Assembly: GCA_951804985.1 (NCBI GenBank)
Contig: OX638132.1
Span: 40,820,119 to 40,884,118 of the forward strand
Direction: 5' to 3'
DNA from: Dryomyza anilis
Taxonomy: Eukaryota > Arthropoda > Insecta > Diptera > Dryomyzidae
DNA length: 64,000 bases
Both the position numbers and the translations under genes were made by a program. Below, in pieces: positions 31,015 through 43,144 of the stretch. The notes beneath the pieces are model-generated. The model had not been told where the DNA came from and did not search any database. It saw nothing but the letters and a program-made list of their open reading frames with translations. How positions within the stretch are numbered: position 1 is the stretch's first letter; every line of letters starts with the position of its first letter.

Positions 31015-33732
31015 TTACTCCTCTCTCTCTCTATACGGCGCCAATCTTTCTAAATGTACCACTTTCATTTTTCTTCTAACGCCTGCAGTATTCTGAATCC
31101 GATACACGACATCGTTAATTCTTTTAATTATCTTGTATGGTCCTTCCCAGTGTGATTGTAGCTTAGGGGATAAGCCTTTCTTCCTTTGTGGGTTATTGTG
31201 CAAAACAAGTTTTCTTCCGTAAATCCCTCTGAATTTGTGCGCAAGTCGTATCTGGCCTTCATCTTATCACTCGCATATTGTGTACGCTGTCTTACAAACT
31301 GATACACTTCGTTCATTTCTTCACTTTTTCTGAAAACATAATTGTGTACAGGAATTCCAGCTGAAGGACTCGCACCAAACTTTAAATCCGCAGTTAATCT
31401 TAAGTCTGTTCCAAAAACAATTTTAGATGGTGAAGCTATTGTGGTATCATGAACCGCCGTTCGATAAGCCATGAGGAATAGTGGTATGTGTGTATCCCAA
31501 TCTTTTTGATTTTTATCAACCACTTTTCTGAGATATTCTTACAAAGTCCGATTGAATCTCTCCACCATGCCGTCTGATTGCGGGTGCAAAGGCGTTGTTC
31601 GTGTTTTGTGTATGTTGAGGACTTTGCATACTTCTTTAAATACAGCAGACTCAAAATTTCTTCCTTGATCTGAATGCAATTCCAACGGTACTCCAAAATG
31701 GCTTACCCAGTTGTTAACTAATGCATCCGCAACTGTTGTGGCTTCTTGATTCGGCATGGGATACACTTCAGGCCACTTGCTGAAGTAGTCAATGACGACA
31801 AGCACATACTTATTACCCGCATCACTGATTGGAAACGGCCCGGCGACATCCATGGCAATACGCTCGAATGGTGCTCCCACGTTGTATTGATGCATCCTGC
31901 CGCGACTTCTGACTGTTGGTCCTTTTGCTGGTACACATTGCGGGCAACTGCGAATTCAATCGGCGACTGACTCTTGGCACCCAATCCAATAAAAACGTTT
32001 CTTTACCTTCTCTACCGTTTTATTAATGCCCAAATGACCACCACTAGATCCACCATGGTATTCCGCTAATATCTCTTTTATTTTTTACTCGGGAACAACA
32101 ATCAAACTTCGAGCGGATGTGCCATCTTCATTTTCCCATACACGATATAAGCAACCATCTTGCAGCTTTAAGCTCTGCCACTGTTCCCAGTAAGCTTTAG
32201 TTATAGCACTGTCGGCAGCTATATCTTCCCATGATGGTTTTCTTTGCTGTTCCTTGAACATCATGATGTTTGTGAGGTCGGGATCACTCTTTTGATCAAT
32301 TTGAATTTGTTCCATTTGTTCACACTTTCAATTACAGCAAGAAGCTCCCTCCTGGTGACACAGTAATTTCGCTCAGGCTTGGACAATGTTTTACTGTAGT
32401 ATGCGATCACTTTTTCTTGACCATTGATCACTTGAGAGAGAAATCCGCCTATTCCGTATCCACTTGCATCCGTATCAAGTATAAATATCTCACCTGGAAT
32501 TGGATACGCAAGAATTGGTGCCGAGCACAGTAGATCTTTTAATTTCAAAAATGCCCTTTCTTGATCATCGCTCCATTGAAATGAGCGGTTCTTTCTTGTC
32601 AACTCATGAAGACTGCTTGCAACATTAGCAAAACCTGGAACAAATCGTCTGTAGTATGTACATAGCCCCAAGAAACTTCGTAGGTCATGTAGATTTTGCG
32701 GTCTGGGCCACTCCTTGACTGCAGCTATTTTATCCTCATCGATATGCACTCCTTCCGTGGTAACTCGATGACCCAGATACTTGACTTCTTTCTTGAAAAG
32801 TGAGCATTTCTTTGAGCTAAGTTGTAGACCCGCATTTTTCAATCGAAGGAATACTTCCTCTAGATTTCTCAGATGTTCGTTGAAATCCTTGCCCATAACA
32901 ATTATGTCATCAAGGTATACTAGGCATGTTTTCCAGTGTAAACCTTTTAATACGTGCTCCATTAACCGCTCGAATGTTGCTGGGGCATTGCATAGTCCAA
33001 ACGGCATTACCAAAAATTGCCATAGTCCATCTCCAGTACTGAATGCGGTCTTCTCTCGATCTTTCTTATCGATTTCTATTTGCCAGTAACCGCTTTGCAA
33101 GTCCAACGTTGAAAACCACTTAGCATTAGACAGTGTATCCAAGGTGTCATCGATTCTGGGCAGTGGATAACTATCTTTCTTGGTGACATCATTAAGTTTT
33201 CGGTAATCAACGCAAAACCGAGTACACTCTCAGATGGTTCCACCACGCCTTTTGTGTGCATTTCTTCAACCAAATGTGATACTTCGTCTCTTTTCGCAAG
33301 TGGTACCCTTCTTGGTGCTTGACGAATTGGGTTAGAATCACCAGTGTCTATTCGATGTTTTACAATGGCAGTTCTGCCATCCTTTTGGCCCTTTTCAGCA
33401 AATATACACCGATATTTATCAATTAACTTTTGCACTTGACTCTTTTCTTTGGCAGCCAAATCCTTCGTCCACTCATTTTTAAACCTGTGAGTAGATTGTT
33501 TGTTTTTTCGAGATGTGCCGTAGTCCCTTGATGGATTTGCCTCACAATTTATAATCGCTGATGCCTCTTGACACTGGCCTATCACTGTTCCCTTTTTAAT
33601 TAATTTGGACGAGTTTTCCATGTTGAGAACTCTTATTGGAACAACTTTGTCTTTTGTCGCTTCTACTAATGTTCTTCCGACAACAATATTACTTCCGCTG
33701 ATTTCCTCATCATTCGCTTCTATAACCCACAA
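31015..33732 (-). pseudogene. gypsy copy A pol: RT, RNase H, integrase, broken
   Basis: 33732-33145: pre-RT region (HRIDTGDSNPIRQAPRRVPL) with a frame break near 33220. 33142-32290: RT with WFSTLDLQSGYWQIEI, FLVMPFGLCNAPATF and the catalytic YLDDIIV, then RNase H (FILDTDASGYGIG, VTRRELLAVI). 32315-31985: integrase N-terminal zinc region, partly degraded. 31895-31539: catalytic core with AMDVAGPFP, LHSDQGRNFES and DGMVERFNRTL (DDE complete). 31523-31015: C-terminal part (LQSHWEGPYKIIKRINDVVY). Frames change near 31530, 31200 and 32080. Confidence 0.82.
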
Positions 33733-34596
33733 CTTGCTTATACCACAATCTCCATTTAATTGTGCCTCCTTTTAGGGCCACAATAAACGCTGCTACGCTG
33801 TCATCATTGTTCCAACAATTACTTACAGCCGTGGTCTCAAATTGCAGCTTGAAAATGTTGAACGCTGTAGTTCCATCGTAAATCGGCGATTTTAGCCTCG
33901 TACCACTAAAAACATGCTGTGTAGGTCCATTTATCTGCAATACGTGCAAATCTTTCTTTATTTCCTGAAGCTCTTTGTCGATGTCTTGATATTTGTCATC
34001 AACATTATTTATATGCGCTCATCAACCTCATTAATTTTGCCATGAAGTGTATTAGAAACTTTCAGAAGCTGTTTCGAATGTTCCTGCATTTGTTGCTCCA
34101 TTTTTACTTGATGTTGGTTAGAATTTTCCAGAAGTTCTGTTTAAAGTTGATTGGAATTTTCTTGAAGCTTCTGTTCCATTTTGTTGGCATTTTCATGAAA
34201 CTGTTTCGAATTTTCTTGAAGTTTCTTTTCCATTCTGGTCGAATTTTCTTAAAGCTGTTTTGAATTTTCTAGATGTTTCTGTTCCATTTTGATGGAATTT
34301 TCTTGTAGTTCTGTTTTAAGTTGATTTGAATTTTCTTGAAGCTGTTTTTGTATTGCTCCGAGCAACTGGCTCATATCAAAACTTTGGGACTGTTCTTTTT
34401 GCTCCGTGTCCACACTTTTCGATGACGCTGTTGCAGCTTCCACTTCAAACTCGTGCTCTGCGAGGTCAATGCCTTGGTTCTCTAATTCTTCCATTAGACG
34501 CTTTTGCAGCTCTACTTTCGTACCTACAGTTGGAAGATTATGAATCGCCTGCTCCTTCTTTAGCTGGTCGACTTTAAGTTGTTCGAATTTAACCAT
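33710..34596 (-). pseudogene. gypsy copy A gag, broken
   Basis: Starts at 34596 with a SAP-like motif (LKVDQLKKEQAIHNLPTV) that may bind nucleic acid. A long Gln/Asn/Glu coiled coil (QLQENSNQLKTELQENS) follows, then stops near 34250 and 34020. A last piece (33949-33780) has LKSPIYDGTTAFNIFKLQF, the start of the capsid-like domain. Most of capsid, the zinc knuckle and protease are missing through a deletion at about 33765 that fuses gag to the region before RT. Confidence 0.75.
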
Positions 34597-35114
34597 TTTG
34601 TATCACAATCCCACTTCTGACACCAATGAGTTCGTATCGCTGGATTGTGTACAAAATTAAAACACACTAATATTTGGTTTTAACTAGTACTATTTCAACT
34701 AGTATTAATTAACTTTATTTACTTAAATAACAACTTAATAAGAATCACTTATAACCACTGCTGTATTACTACAATTTATCTTTACAATGTTCGCTCACGA
34801 GATGCACTAGTTCACTATCAAATCACAACTGAAGTACAGTGCCTCAGATGCGCGGCCTTATATACTGCAGGCTTCGACTTGTTTCGAGAACCTTCTACTC
34901 GTTTCGTGAATGACGCATGCTATTGGCATCTCCTTCGCACTCATGTGTATTAATGTGCTGATCTTCCATCTCTTTCTCGCACATTGCATAGTGCGCTGAA
35001 TGATCTTCCGTCTCTTTTTAACACATTGCTTAGTGTGCTGAATTGTCTTGCGTCTCATTTATTATTGTTGATTGCTTGCACAGTGGAGCAAATTACCTCT
35101 TTTCGTAACAATAT

Positions 35115-35785
35115 GAATTAAAAAATTTTCAACGGATAGGATTACGTGATTTCGGGCAATATCTTTTGTACTGAGCTTTCAAAAAGGTGGTCACATATAT
35201 TTGTAAATATCTCGCGTTTAATAAAACCCATAAATTGACTAATATCAATAAAATACTACTATTCGAAGTTCGAAAATGAGTCGATTTAGTCAACGTAATC
35301 TACTACATTCACTGCGAAATATGGGTTTACTTTTTAGGATCACATATCTCGTTAAGTATTAAAGATAAAGTTATAAAATTTAAAACTAATTACAAGCAAT
35401 CATCCATCAATAGGTGCTCAAAAAATAATCGTGATCCACTCACATTTTTTATTTTTATGCCTATTTTTATAGCACTCAATTATATTGCTATCCTCAAATG
35501 TTACCCATATATTTTTGTTATTTATAGCTCAATTTCTTCGACGGAGTGTGAACTAATTTTGAAAAATTAAAATTTGTGTATCATCTTACTTTCTAGATTT
35601 TTTCCATTTTTTTAAATGAATTTTTTTCTTAAATTTTTGTTGAAAAAAAATGTTTTTTCAAGTTCTCCTTTCGAGTTCTCTTAAACTAATGAACCAATTT
35701 AAAAATGTTCTAAGAAATGTTTATTCGATATTCAATTAACTTTCATTCGATATACCATTTGATCATATGTGATATTTGCAAATAT
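35115..35785. repeat. Segmental duplication, copy 1, right part
   Basis: Matches 38551-39787, except that about 550 bp (38698-39249) are absent at about 35268. The missing piece is the left half of an inverted-repeat element, so copy 1 keeps only its right half. LOA coding sequence begins at its right edge. Confidence 0.8.
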
Positions 35786-36419
35786 AATACACCAATATAT
35801 ACACCATAGCATAACGGCTTCCTCAAACCTTCTTTTCCACATCATAAAGAACAATATAGACCTTGTTCTAATACAAGAACCATGGATCAACCAGAACAAA
35901 ATTTCTGGACTTGACCACACGGACTATGTAATACACAACTTACCAGATAATAGAACTAGAACTTGCATACTTGCAAAATAAACTCTAAAACCAATCCTTT
36001 TGAATCAGTTCAGCAATCGAAATCAAACTTCGATAAGACTGGACTCAAAAGAAGGACCCCTAATTATTTCATCTGCGTACTTCGCGCATGATGACACTGA
36101 CCTCCCTCCGCCGAGAATAGTTAGACAGGTTGTCAGCCACTCAAATAAAGAAAAAATAAACGCGATAATAGGATGCGATGCGAATGCGCACCACACCCTT
36201 TGGGGTAGTACAGACACCAACAGTAGAGCTGAGACGATTCTAGATTACATACTTAAAAACAATCTTGCTATCTTAAATAACGGCTCAAAGCAAACTTTCG
36301 AAACCAGCACTAGAAGAGAAGTATTAGATATAACCTTTCACACACGTTCAGTTAACATAAAACCAGAAGACTGGAAAGTGTTAAGTGAAATGAGTTTTCA
36401 GACCTTAAGTACATTGAAT
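35769..36419 (+). pseudogene. LOA-clade LINE ORF2, endonuclease part
   Basis: IHHSITASSNLLFHIIKNN, LVLIQEPWINQNKI, then after a frame break (about 35980) EGPLIISSAYFAHDDTDLPP, IIGCDANAHHTLWGSTD and RREVLDITFHTRS. These are the N-terminal catalytic motifs of a LINE endonuclease, in the style of LOA elements. The copy is interrupted at 36420 by a hAT-type composite and resumes at 40181. Confidence 0.8.
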
Positions 36420-37021
36420 CAGGGCTGCCAGATTTTTTTCAGGAAAATCCGTATTTGTTTAATAATGTTTAATAAAAAAATAAGATCAAAGTTTTTACTA
36501 TAATTAAACATTAATGAACATTAACAATTATTTATACATATATATATATAAAATTTATTTACAAAATTTAAAAAAAAAAAAATTTATGTTTCAAACATTT
36601 GGCTATAACGAAATAAAATCGGCACCTGCGTAGCAGAGTATTAACGGAATGAAAACGATGTAGTCCGTCTACTACGTCTAGTACCATTGAATCGAAGTTA
36701 AACGTATTATTATCGAAATACGGAAAATACGGCATACATACGGAGTCATTTGACGGTACGTTTTCGTTCCATTTTAGTATCCACTTCGACGGATACGTTC
36801 TCGTTTTCAGATAACTTATTGCTTTTCCGATCGACAGTTATTTCTAACTTTCGTTTTATTCAAATTAATACAAGCCAAAGTGCGTTACAAGCCAAAGTGC
36901 GTTCAAAGTGAGATCTTTGAAACTGCGTTCTATAAATGAAAACAGTTTTTAAATATGCTCCGAAATTGTTTAAATATGCTTGAAAATTGCTGTGACAACA
37001 GATCCCAGTTGTATTCTACAT

Positions 37022-38430
37022 ACACGGAGGGAAATAAAATTCTAAAACTCGAATTCGGTTAGAAAGAAAAATAGTAGAATTTGACTAATATCAATAAAAT
37101 ACTACTAAAATTCTAGAATTTGTCATCTGGATATCAAGAAAGCAAATTACTTAGTTGTCAAAAAAGTAAACAAACTTTATTCAATTGGATTTTCAGAAGT
37201 TAATTTATTGATTATTAAAAAAAAAGAACACGCAAAATTGTTGCTGTATTCATCGCAAAAAGAACACGTGTTCATGTATTGTTGTTGTTTTCATCGATAT
37301 TGCTCTGTCTGTATGCTTTGTTTTGCGAGGTCGCCATCTGTTTGTTAGTCTGCCTGTGTGTCTGTTGAAAGCAACTAAGCCAAATTTTTCTAGATATTCA
37401 AACATTAAGTTCTTAGGTATCAAAAAAGTAACTAAGTACAATTTGTCTGGATTGCTAATTTTTTCTGCTTAGGTATCAACAAACGGCATGATATACAATG
37501 TTTGCAAGTTTGTGTTTTCACGAATAGAACAACAAAGCAGAGACAGACAAGCAAGCGTCTGTGTATGTATGAATGTTAAAGATATAAATAGAAAAAACGA
37601 TTTTTCCTACGAATATTTGTATGGTTTCAGTTCGTAAACATAAATTTGGGTTCAATTTTGCATAAATACCAAGTTAATTTCAATCCATGGTTATCTAAAT
37701 ACACTATACATTGCTTTTGGGTAACATGCGGAAGGTTTATACATAACAAACAGAAGAGGCAACAGAAGAGGAGAAAGTGTATACTTACCTTATACACTTT
37801 CTTTCTCTCACGATTTCAGAATAATATACATAGATTAAATTAAATAATAATAATAAAAATAAAATAAACAATTCAATTACATGAAGTATTCAAAGAAGTC
37901 ATTTAATATACAAAAATGCATATAGGTAATACAATTCTAAATAAACAATAAATTAACTCGAATATATATTTTTATGTTAGCATCGAAATAATTGCTTTTA
38001 GTTACTTTCAACATACCGACAGACAGACACACGAACAAGCAAATGGCGCTGACAGACGGACAAATCAAAACTAAATAGCGACAAAGCAAAATCGAAAAAA
38101 CAACAATTATACGAACACGTGTTCATTAAATTTTGGGACGAAAACAACAACAACATTTGTGATACCTAAGAAATTAATAACTGAATTCAAGACTTATTCT
38201 ACTTAGTTACTTTTTTGATACCTAAGAAATTAATAACTGAATCCAAGATAATTTCTACTTAGTTACTTTTTTTGATACCCAAGAAATTAATAACTGAGTC
38301 CAAGAATAATTCTACTTAGTTACTTTTTTGACAACTAAGAAAATCCATTTCTTGAAATTATATCACTCCGTATACTTCTTGACTTTGGATTTTAGAACTT
38401 TTGGATTTTAGAACTTTTTTCCCTCCGTGT
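37022..38430. mobile_element. TIR element ACACGGAGGGAAA (1.4 kb)
   Basis: Left ACACGGAGGGAAA, right TTTCCCTCCGTGT. Contains ACTAAGTACAATT-type words near the left, three 56-57-bp tandem units (38161-38330) near the right, and no coding frame of note. A left-truncated copy is at 29385-30328. No TSD recognised. Confidence 0.7.
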
Positions 38431-39787
38431 AACGGCTCAGATTACACTACATACACAAACATAACAAACACTACATAACAAAAAAAACGTTTGCGCAGTA
38501 AAATCCATTATTTTTGTATTATTGGAAATGACTCGCATAATTTGAATATATGAATTAAAAAATTTTCAACGGATAGGATTACGAGATTTCGGGCAATATC
38601 TTTTGTACTGAGCTTTCAAAAAGGTGGTCACATATATTTGTAAATATCTCGCGTTTAATAAAACCCATAAATTGACTAATATCAATAAAATACTACTATT
38701 TTTGTTATATCGAATGAAAGATAATTAAATATTCAATAAACATTTCTTACAATAGTTTGGAATTGGTTTACTGGTTTAAGAAAACTTTATAGAAGAACTC
38801 GAAAAATGTAAATTTTGTCGACAAAAATTTTATTAAAAAATGCATTTAAAAAATGGCGAAAAATTGAAGCAAGATGATGCACATTTTGCAATATTGCAAC
38901 ATAAGCCTGTACATTTAAAAAAAAAATGATGTAAAAATAAAAGAAATCTATGGATACGTTTTGAGAACAGAAAAAATCATGTGAAAGCATTACAATTGGA
39001 TATTAACTAAAAAAAACGCATAATATGTTTTTACCCTATACCCATGGGTTACAAGTTATATTTAAAATATATGTGAGGATATTATAGCGCCTCTTAGTAG
39101 GCGTGACTGGTATGAAAAAATATATATTTTCTTGTTCAACATCACTTTCCGAGTCGATTTAGATATGACCGTATGTCTGTCCGCCTATACACGATAACTT
39201 TAAAACTTCTATTCCAAATGATGTGAAATTTATTTTCAATATATTTTAGTAGAATAGTAATTCGAAGTTCGAAAATGAGTCGACTTAGTCAACGTAATCT
39301 ACTACATTCACTACGAAATATGGGTTTACTTTTTAGGATCACATATCTCGTTAAGTATTAAAGATAAAGTTATAAAATTTAAAACTAATTACAAGCAATC
39401 ATCCATCAATAGGTGCTCAAAAAATAATCGTGATCCACTCACATTTTTTATTTTTATGCCTATTTGTATAGCACTCAATTATATTGCTATCCTCATATGT
39501 TACCCATATATTTTTGTCATTTATAGCTCAATTTCTTCGACGGAGTGTGAACTAATTTTGAAAAATTAAAATTTGTGTATCATCTTACTTTCTAGATTTT
39601 TTCCATTTTTTTAAATGAATTTTTCTTAAATTTTTGTTGAAAAAAAATGTTTTTTCAAGTTCTCCTTTCGAGTTCTCTTAAACTAATGAACCAATTTAAA
39701 AATGTTCTAAGAAATGTTTATTCGATATTCAATTAACTTTCATTCGATATACCATTTGATCATATGGGATATATGCAAATATATGCG
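37463..39787. repeat. Segmental duplication, copy 2 (uninterrupted)
   Basis: Counterpart of 29385-30433 plus 35115-35785. At 38545-38555 it keeps the sequence TTGAATATATGAATT, the empty site of gypsy copy A. Confidence 0.88.
38706..39751. mobile_element. Inverted-repeat element TATATCGAATGAAAG (1.05 kb)
   Basis: The left 160 bp (38706-38870) and right 160 bp (39595-39751) are inverted copies, diverged, starting TATATCGAATGAAAG. Non-coding. Only the right half survives in duplication copy 1 (35270-35754). Confidence 0.7.
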
Positions 39788-40161
39788 ATATATGCGACGC
39801 GTGATATTTGCAAATATATGCGACCACCTTTATGAAAGCTCGGTCCAAAAGTTTTGTAAACCTATCCAAAGAATCATTATTAAGCCATATTTTCGGAATA
39901 AGGGCGTCATTTTACATAATACAAAAATAACCTTGACTGCTGCGCAGAATGGCTGTTGTGTAGTGTTATTATCAGGGCAAGTTTTTTTTTGGCTTTTGCT
40001 AAAAACGGAAACTAAAAATAATAAAAAAAATAACTTTACAGTATTTTTTTTCTCACAGTATTTTAACAGAATTGTTAATTCCGTATAAAATCCGTATTTG
40101 CATCAAATCCGTATAAAAATCCGTATTTATTTTTAAAACATGTTAGAAATACGGAGAAATT

Positions 40162-40418
40162 CGTATATCTGGCAGCAGTGCATTGAATTCAAAATCAATA
40201 CAGGAAAACAAAAAGATCACCTATACAGAAACCAAAAAAAAAAAAAACAAATTGGAAGGAATTCACTAATATAGTTAGAAAATCTAAAATCCGTATATCT
40301 GGCAGCAGTGCATTGAATTCAAAATCAATATAGGAAAACAAAAAGATCACCTATACAGAAACCCAAAAAAAAAAAACAAATTGGGAGGAATTCACTAATA
40401 TAGTTAGAAAATCTAAAA
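40162..40418 (+). repeat. 130-bp tandem duplication spanning a hAT end
   Basis: The units start at 40162 and 40292 with CGTATATCTGGCAGCAGTGC. Each contains the last 19 bp of the hAT right end plus about 110 bp of flanking LOA sequence, including the TSD. Confidence 0.9.
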
Positions 40419-41535
40419 TAGTTAGAAAACATGATCATATAAGTAATGAACTAGGCCTACAATAAGACATGTTCATTGACCAAGAGCCACAAAAATAAAA
40501 ACCAACCTTGGCGGAACCCCCACCTAAAAACCCTTCGTACAGAGGTGAGGAGGATGTTTAATAATGTGAGAAACACAACAGATAGTCAAAAGTGGTAAAC
40601 TTACAAAAAACTATTAGCACATTTAAAAAGGAACTTAGAAAATTAAAGCGGGATGCTCATAAAAATATAATAAATGATCTAAGAAATATAAAGGATACCT
40701 CTCGACTCAGAATAATGCTTTCAAAACAGATACATGTTCCATGTAACATAAAAGATTTGAATGGTGTATGGACAACACATACACCAGAAGAAACACTGAC
40801 AGTTTTTCTACAGGCCCACTTTCCGGGATGCGAACAACTTCCACAACAAATTAACGAGCCAACGACATATGCGCACAACCACCGCAACACTCACGAATCC
40901 AAAGTGAGAAACATAATCACTATTGAAAAAATAGAGTGGGCTATGAACACCTTCGCCCCTTATAAATCACCGGGAATGGATGGAATCTATCCAATAATGC
41001 TACATAAAACATGTAACTTAATAGGCCAAATCATGGTAGAGGTATTCGAAGCCTACGCTTGAAATATCTACCAACCATGTGGAAAGAAGTGATAGTAGTA
41101 TTTATAACAAAAGCGGGTAAAATACAGCACTCCTCACCAAAGGATTATAGGCCCATAAACCTGTCCTCCTTCATGCTCGAAACGATGGAAAGAATAGTAG
41201 ACCACCACATTAAAGCAAAGTTCCCAAACTTAAACTTCTCATGCAATCAACATGCAATCAACATGCATATCTTAAAGGGTAATTCGCCGAAACCGCACTT
41301 CATGATGTAGTCTCCCATATTGAGAAATCCCTCAATTTCAAAGACTACACGCTAGCAAGATTTCTTGATGTAGAAGGTGCCTTCAATAATATCTATTCTG
41401 TAGCCATCCGCAACGCACTACTGCATGCGGACGTAGAAAACGACTTAGTAGCATGGCTAATGGAAATGTTAAAACGCCGTGGGATCAATTCAAATATTGG
41501 ACAGAGCGCAATAAAAGTAAGGCCAAATATTATGT
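40181..41535 (+). pseudogene. LOA-clade LINE ORF2, linker and RT start
   Basis: Continues the LINE broken at 36419: FTNIVRKSKI near 40390, then 40592 onward FKKELRKLKRDAHKNI, DTSRLRIMLSKQIHVP, the first RT motifs (NTFAPYKSPGMDGIYPIML, then KAGKIQHSSPKDYRPINLSS) and a block near 41360 (ARFLDVEGAFNNIYSVAI). A frame break near 41058 and another near 41280 kill it. Sequence stops before the YADD motif, at about 41535, next to an RTE fragment on the other strand. Confidence 0.8.
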
Positions 41536-41570
41536 ATTTGCCTTGCCAACATCCTCACTACCTAACCTAA

Positions 41571-42259
41571 CCTAGATGAAATGCTGACTAGTCTCACTGA
41601 AATGCACCGTGCATTGACAGTATGAGTTTTCCCATACACAAAGGTAGCTTTGTAGTCGACGAGAAGGTGGTGGTGGGTGTCGATATGTCTCACTTTTGTC
41701 TTTTCCGGAATTAGGCGCAATGTGAAAATTTGGTCTATGGTGTACTTGCCAGGTCTGAAGCCGCACTGATAAGGTCCAATCAGTCTGTTGACGATGGGCT
41801 TCAATCTTACAAATAATACGCTCGTTAGAACCTTATACGCGATATTGAGGAGACTAATCCCACGGTAGTTAGCGCGTATCGTGGGATCCCGCTTCTTAAG
41901 GATTGGTACTGATATTCCATTCACTGGGCATGCTTTTCTCTGACCATATTCTGCTGATGAGCTGGTGCATGCTCGGAATGAGTTGATCGCCTCCGGTCTT
42001 ATACAACTCAGCAGGCAGACCATCCGATCCTGCGGGCTTTGTTGTTTTTCAGCCTGTTGATGGCTGTGCAGCCCTCATCACGTTCAGGTGACGTTATATC
42101 AACGCCGTCGTCAGCAACTAGGGTTGTCAAGCTGTCTTCTCTATCGGCGGAGTAGTTGTTGTCATCGCCTGCTCTAAAATGAAAGAAGTGCCCTCTCCAT
42201 AGTCTCAGTGTACCCTGAACATCTGTTACTACACACAGAATACTGATTTGTTGCGGCAA
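41571..42259 (-). pseudogene. RTE-like LINE reverse transcriptase fragment
   Basis: Minus sense from 42259: FRAGDDNNYSADREDS, then SPERDEGCTAINRLKNNKA, frame shift near 42010, then VPILKKRDPTIRANYRGISL, GPYQCGFRPGKYTIDQIFTL and LLVDYKATFV. These are RT motifs 1-3 in the RTE/BovB style. It ends before the catalytic YxDD. Confidence 0.8.
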
Positions 42260-42329
42260 CCAACTAAATTGCTCTACCGAATAATTCGGGACCCGCTTGC
42301 GTCATTGGAAATTTTTTGGAATTTGGCCA

Positions 42330-42510
42330 GAATGGAACCAATTTGACCAAAAAAATGTCAATGACGCAAACGGGTTTTGGCCAAATCCCAATGGAACAAT
42401 TTTTTTTTAAAGTACAATGACGAAAGTGCGTTCTGGCCAAATCCCAATGGAACCAATTTGTACAAAAAAATGTCCAATGGTACATGTGGGTTCTGGCCAA
42501 ATCACAATGG
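42330..42510. repeat. 56-60-bp tandem repeat, about three units
   Basis: Units carry TTCTGGCCAAATCCCAATGG; starts near 42375, 42431 and 42491. An inverted partial unit precedes them. Short open frames through this block are repeat-driven. Confidence 0.7.
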
Positions 42511-42631
42511 TTACACTTCAGGATTTCAAAATAATTGTTCCGATGTACAGCTCATTCCACAAAAAAAAAAATTGGAAATTTTACCTTGGTATGATTTTTT
42601 TCCATATATCTTATAAATATATTTTTTTTTT

Positions 42632-42920
42632 ACTTTTATAAATATTTTTCAAAAATAATAATTATTTTTGACTTTTATAAATATTTATCGGAAATAATAA
42701 TTATTTTTGACTTTTATAAATATTTATCAGGAATAAAAGTTATTTTTGACTGAAAAATAAAAGTTATTTTGGACTTTTATAATAATTGCTCAAAAATAAA
42801 AGTTTTTTATGATTTTTATAAATATTTATTATTTTTAACTTTTATAAATATTTATCAAAAATAATAATTAACTCTGACTTTTATAAATATTTATCAAAAA
42901 TAATAATTATAATGATTTTA
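42632..42920 (+). repeat. 39-bp tandem repeat, about seven units
   Basis: Units start CTTTTATAAATATTTATC and end in ATTTTTGA; the first three are 39 bp apart, later ones are damaged. Confidence 0.85.
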
Positions 42921-42982
42921 ATATAAAAAAATTAAATATATTTATTATAATCTGACTTTTTCAAATAAAACTTAAATTAATT

Positions 42983-43144
42983 ATGTCTCTGCATGAAGAA
43001 GACAACACGTCAGAAACAACAACAACGCATCAAACTACTACAGCAGAACAACAGCAGTCAGCAACGAAAACATTGGGACCAGGTTTTTATTATCTACAAT
43101 ACGAAATAACAACTCTCAATTTACAAATATCAATTAAGTATTAG
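42983..43144 (+). CDS. Small ORF, Thr/Gln-rich (doubtful)
   Basis: A 53-residue frame starting MSLHEEDNTSETTTTTHQ, then Gln-rich. It has better codon texture than its surroundings and a possible donor (CCAG/GTTTTT) near 43080, so it might be a first exon of a host gene. No second exon or homology recognised; it may be chance. Confidence 0.2.
   Translation: MSLHEEDNTSETTTTHQTTTAEQQQSATKTLGPGFYYLQYEITTLNLQISIKY

Larger units (their letters stand above)
30434..35110 (-). mobile_element. Ty3/gypsy retrotransposon, Mdg3-like, copy A
   Basis: LTRs at 30434-30977 (544 bp) and 34627-35110 (484 bp; its inner edge lost about 35 bp and it has a further internal deletion), TSD ATAT. Coding sense is minus, so the right LTR is 5'. 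Next to it the minus strand reads TGGTGTCAGAAGTGGGATTG, a probable tRNA-Leu-type primer site. Gag is reduced to its N-terminal coiled coil; the rest of gag and the protease are deleted near 33765; RT, RNase H and integrase are recognisable. SAP-like gag N-terminus plus this primer site suggests the Mdg3 lineage (moderate confidence). Confidence 0.9.
36420..40180. mobile_element. hAT-type composite element D
   Basis: Left end CAGGGCTGCCAGAT, right end ATATCTGGCAGCAGTG, flanked by the 8-bp duplication CATTGAAT (36412-36419, 40181-40188). Eight-base duplications and CAGNG-type termini are hAT features. Subterminal regions are rich in the word TACGGA. No transposase. It holds two other inverted-repeat elements (37022-38430 and 38706-39751). 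A second family member in opposite orientation is at 44656-46010. Confidence 0.88.

Noticed and set aside
34042..34263. Leu/Phe-rich plus-strand frame
   Set aside because: Antisense of the gag coiled coil; composition explains the open frame.
42264..42641. Three overlapping small frames
   Set aside because: They lie in the 56-60-bp tandem repeat and mirror its periodicity.
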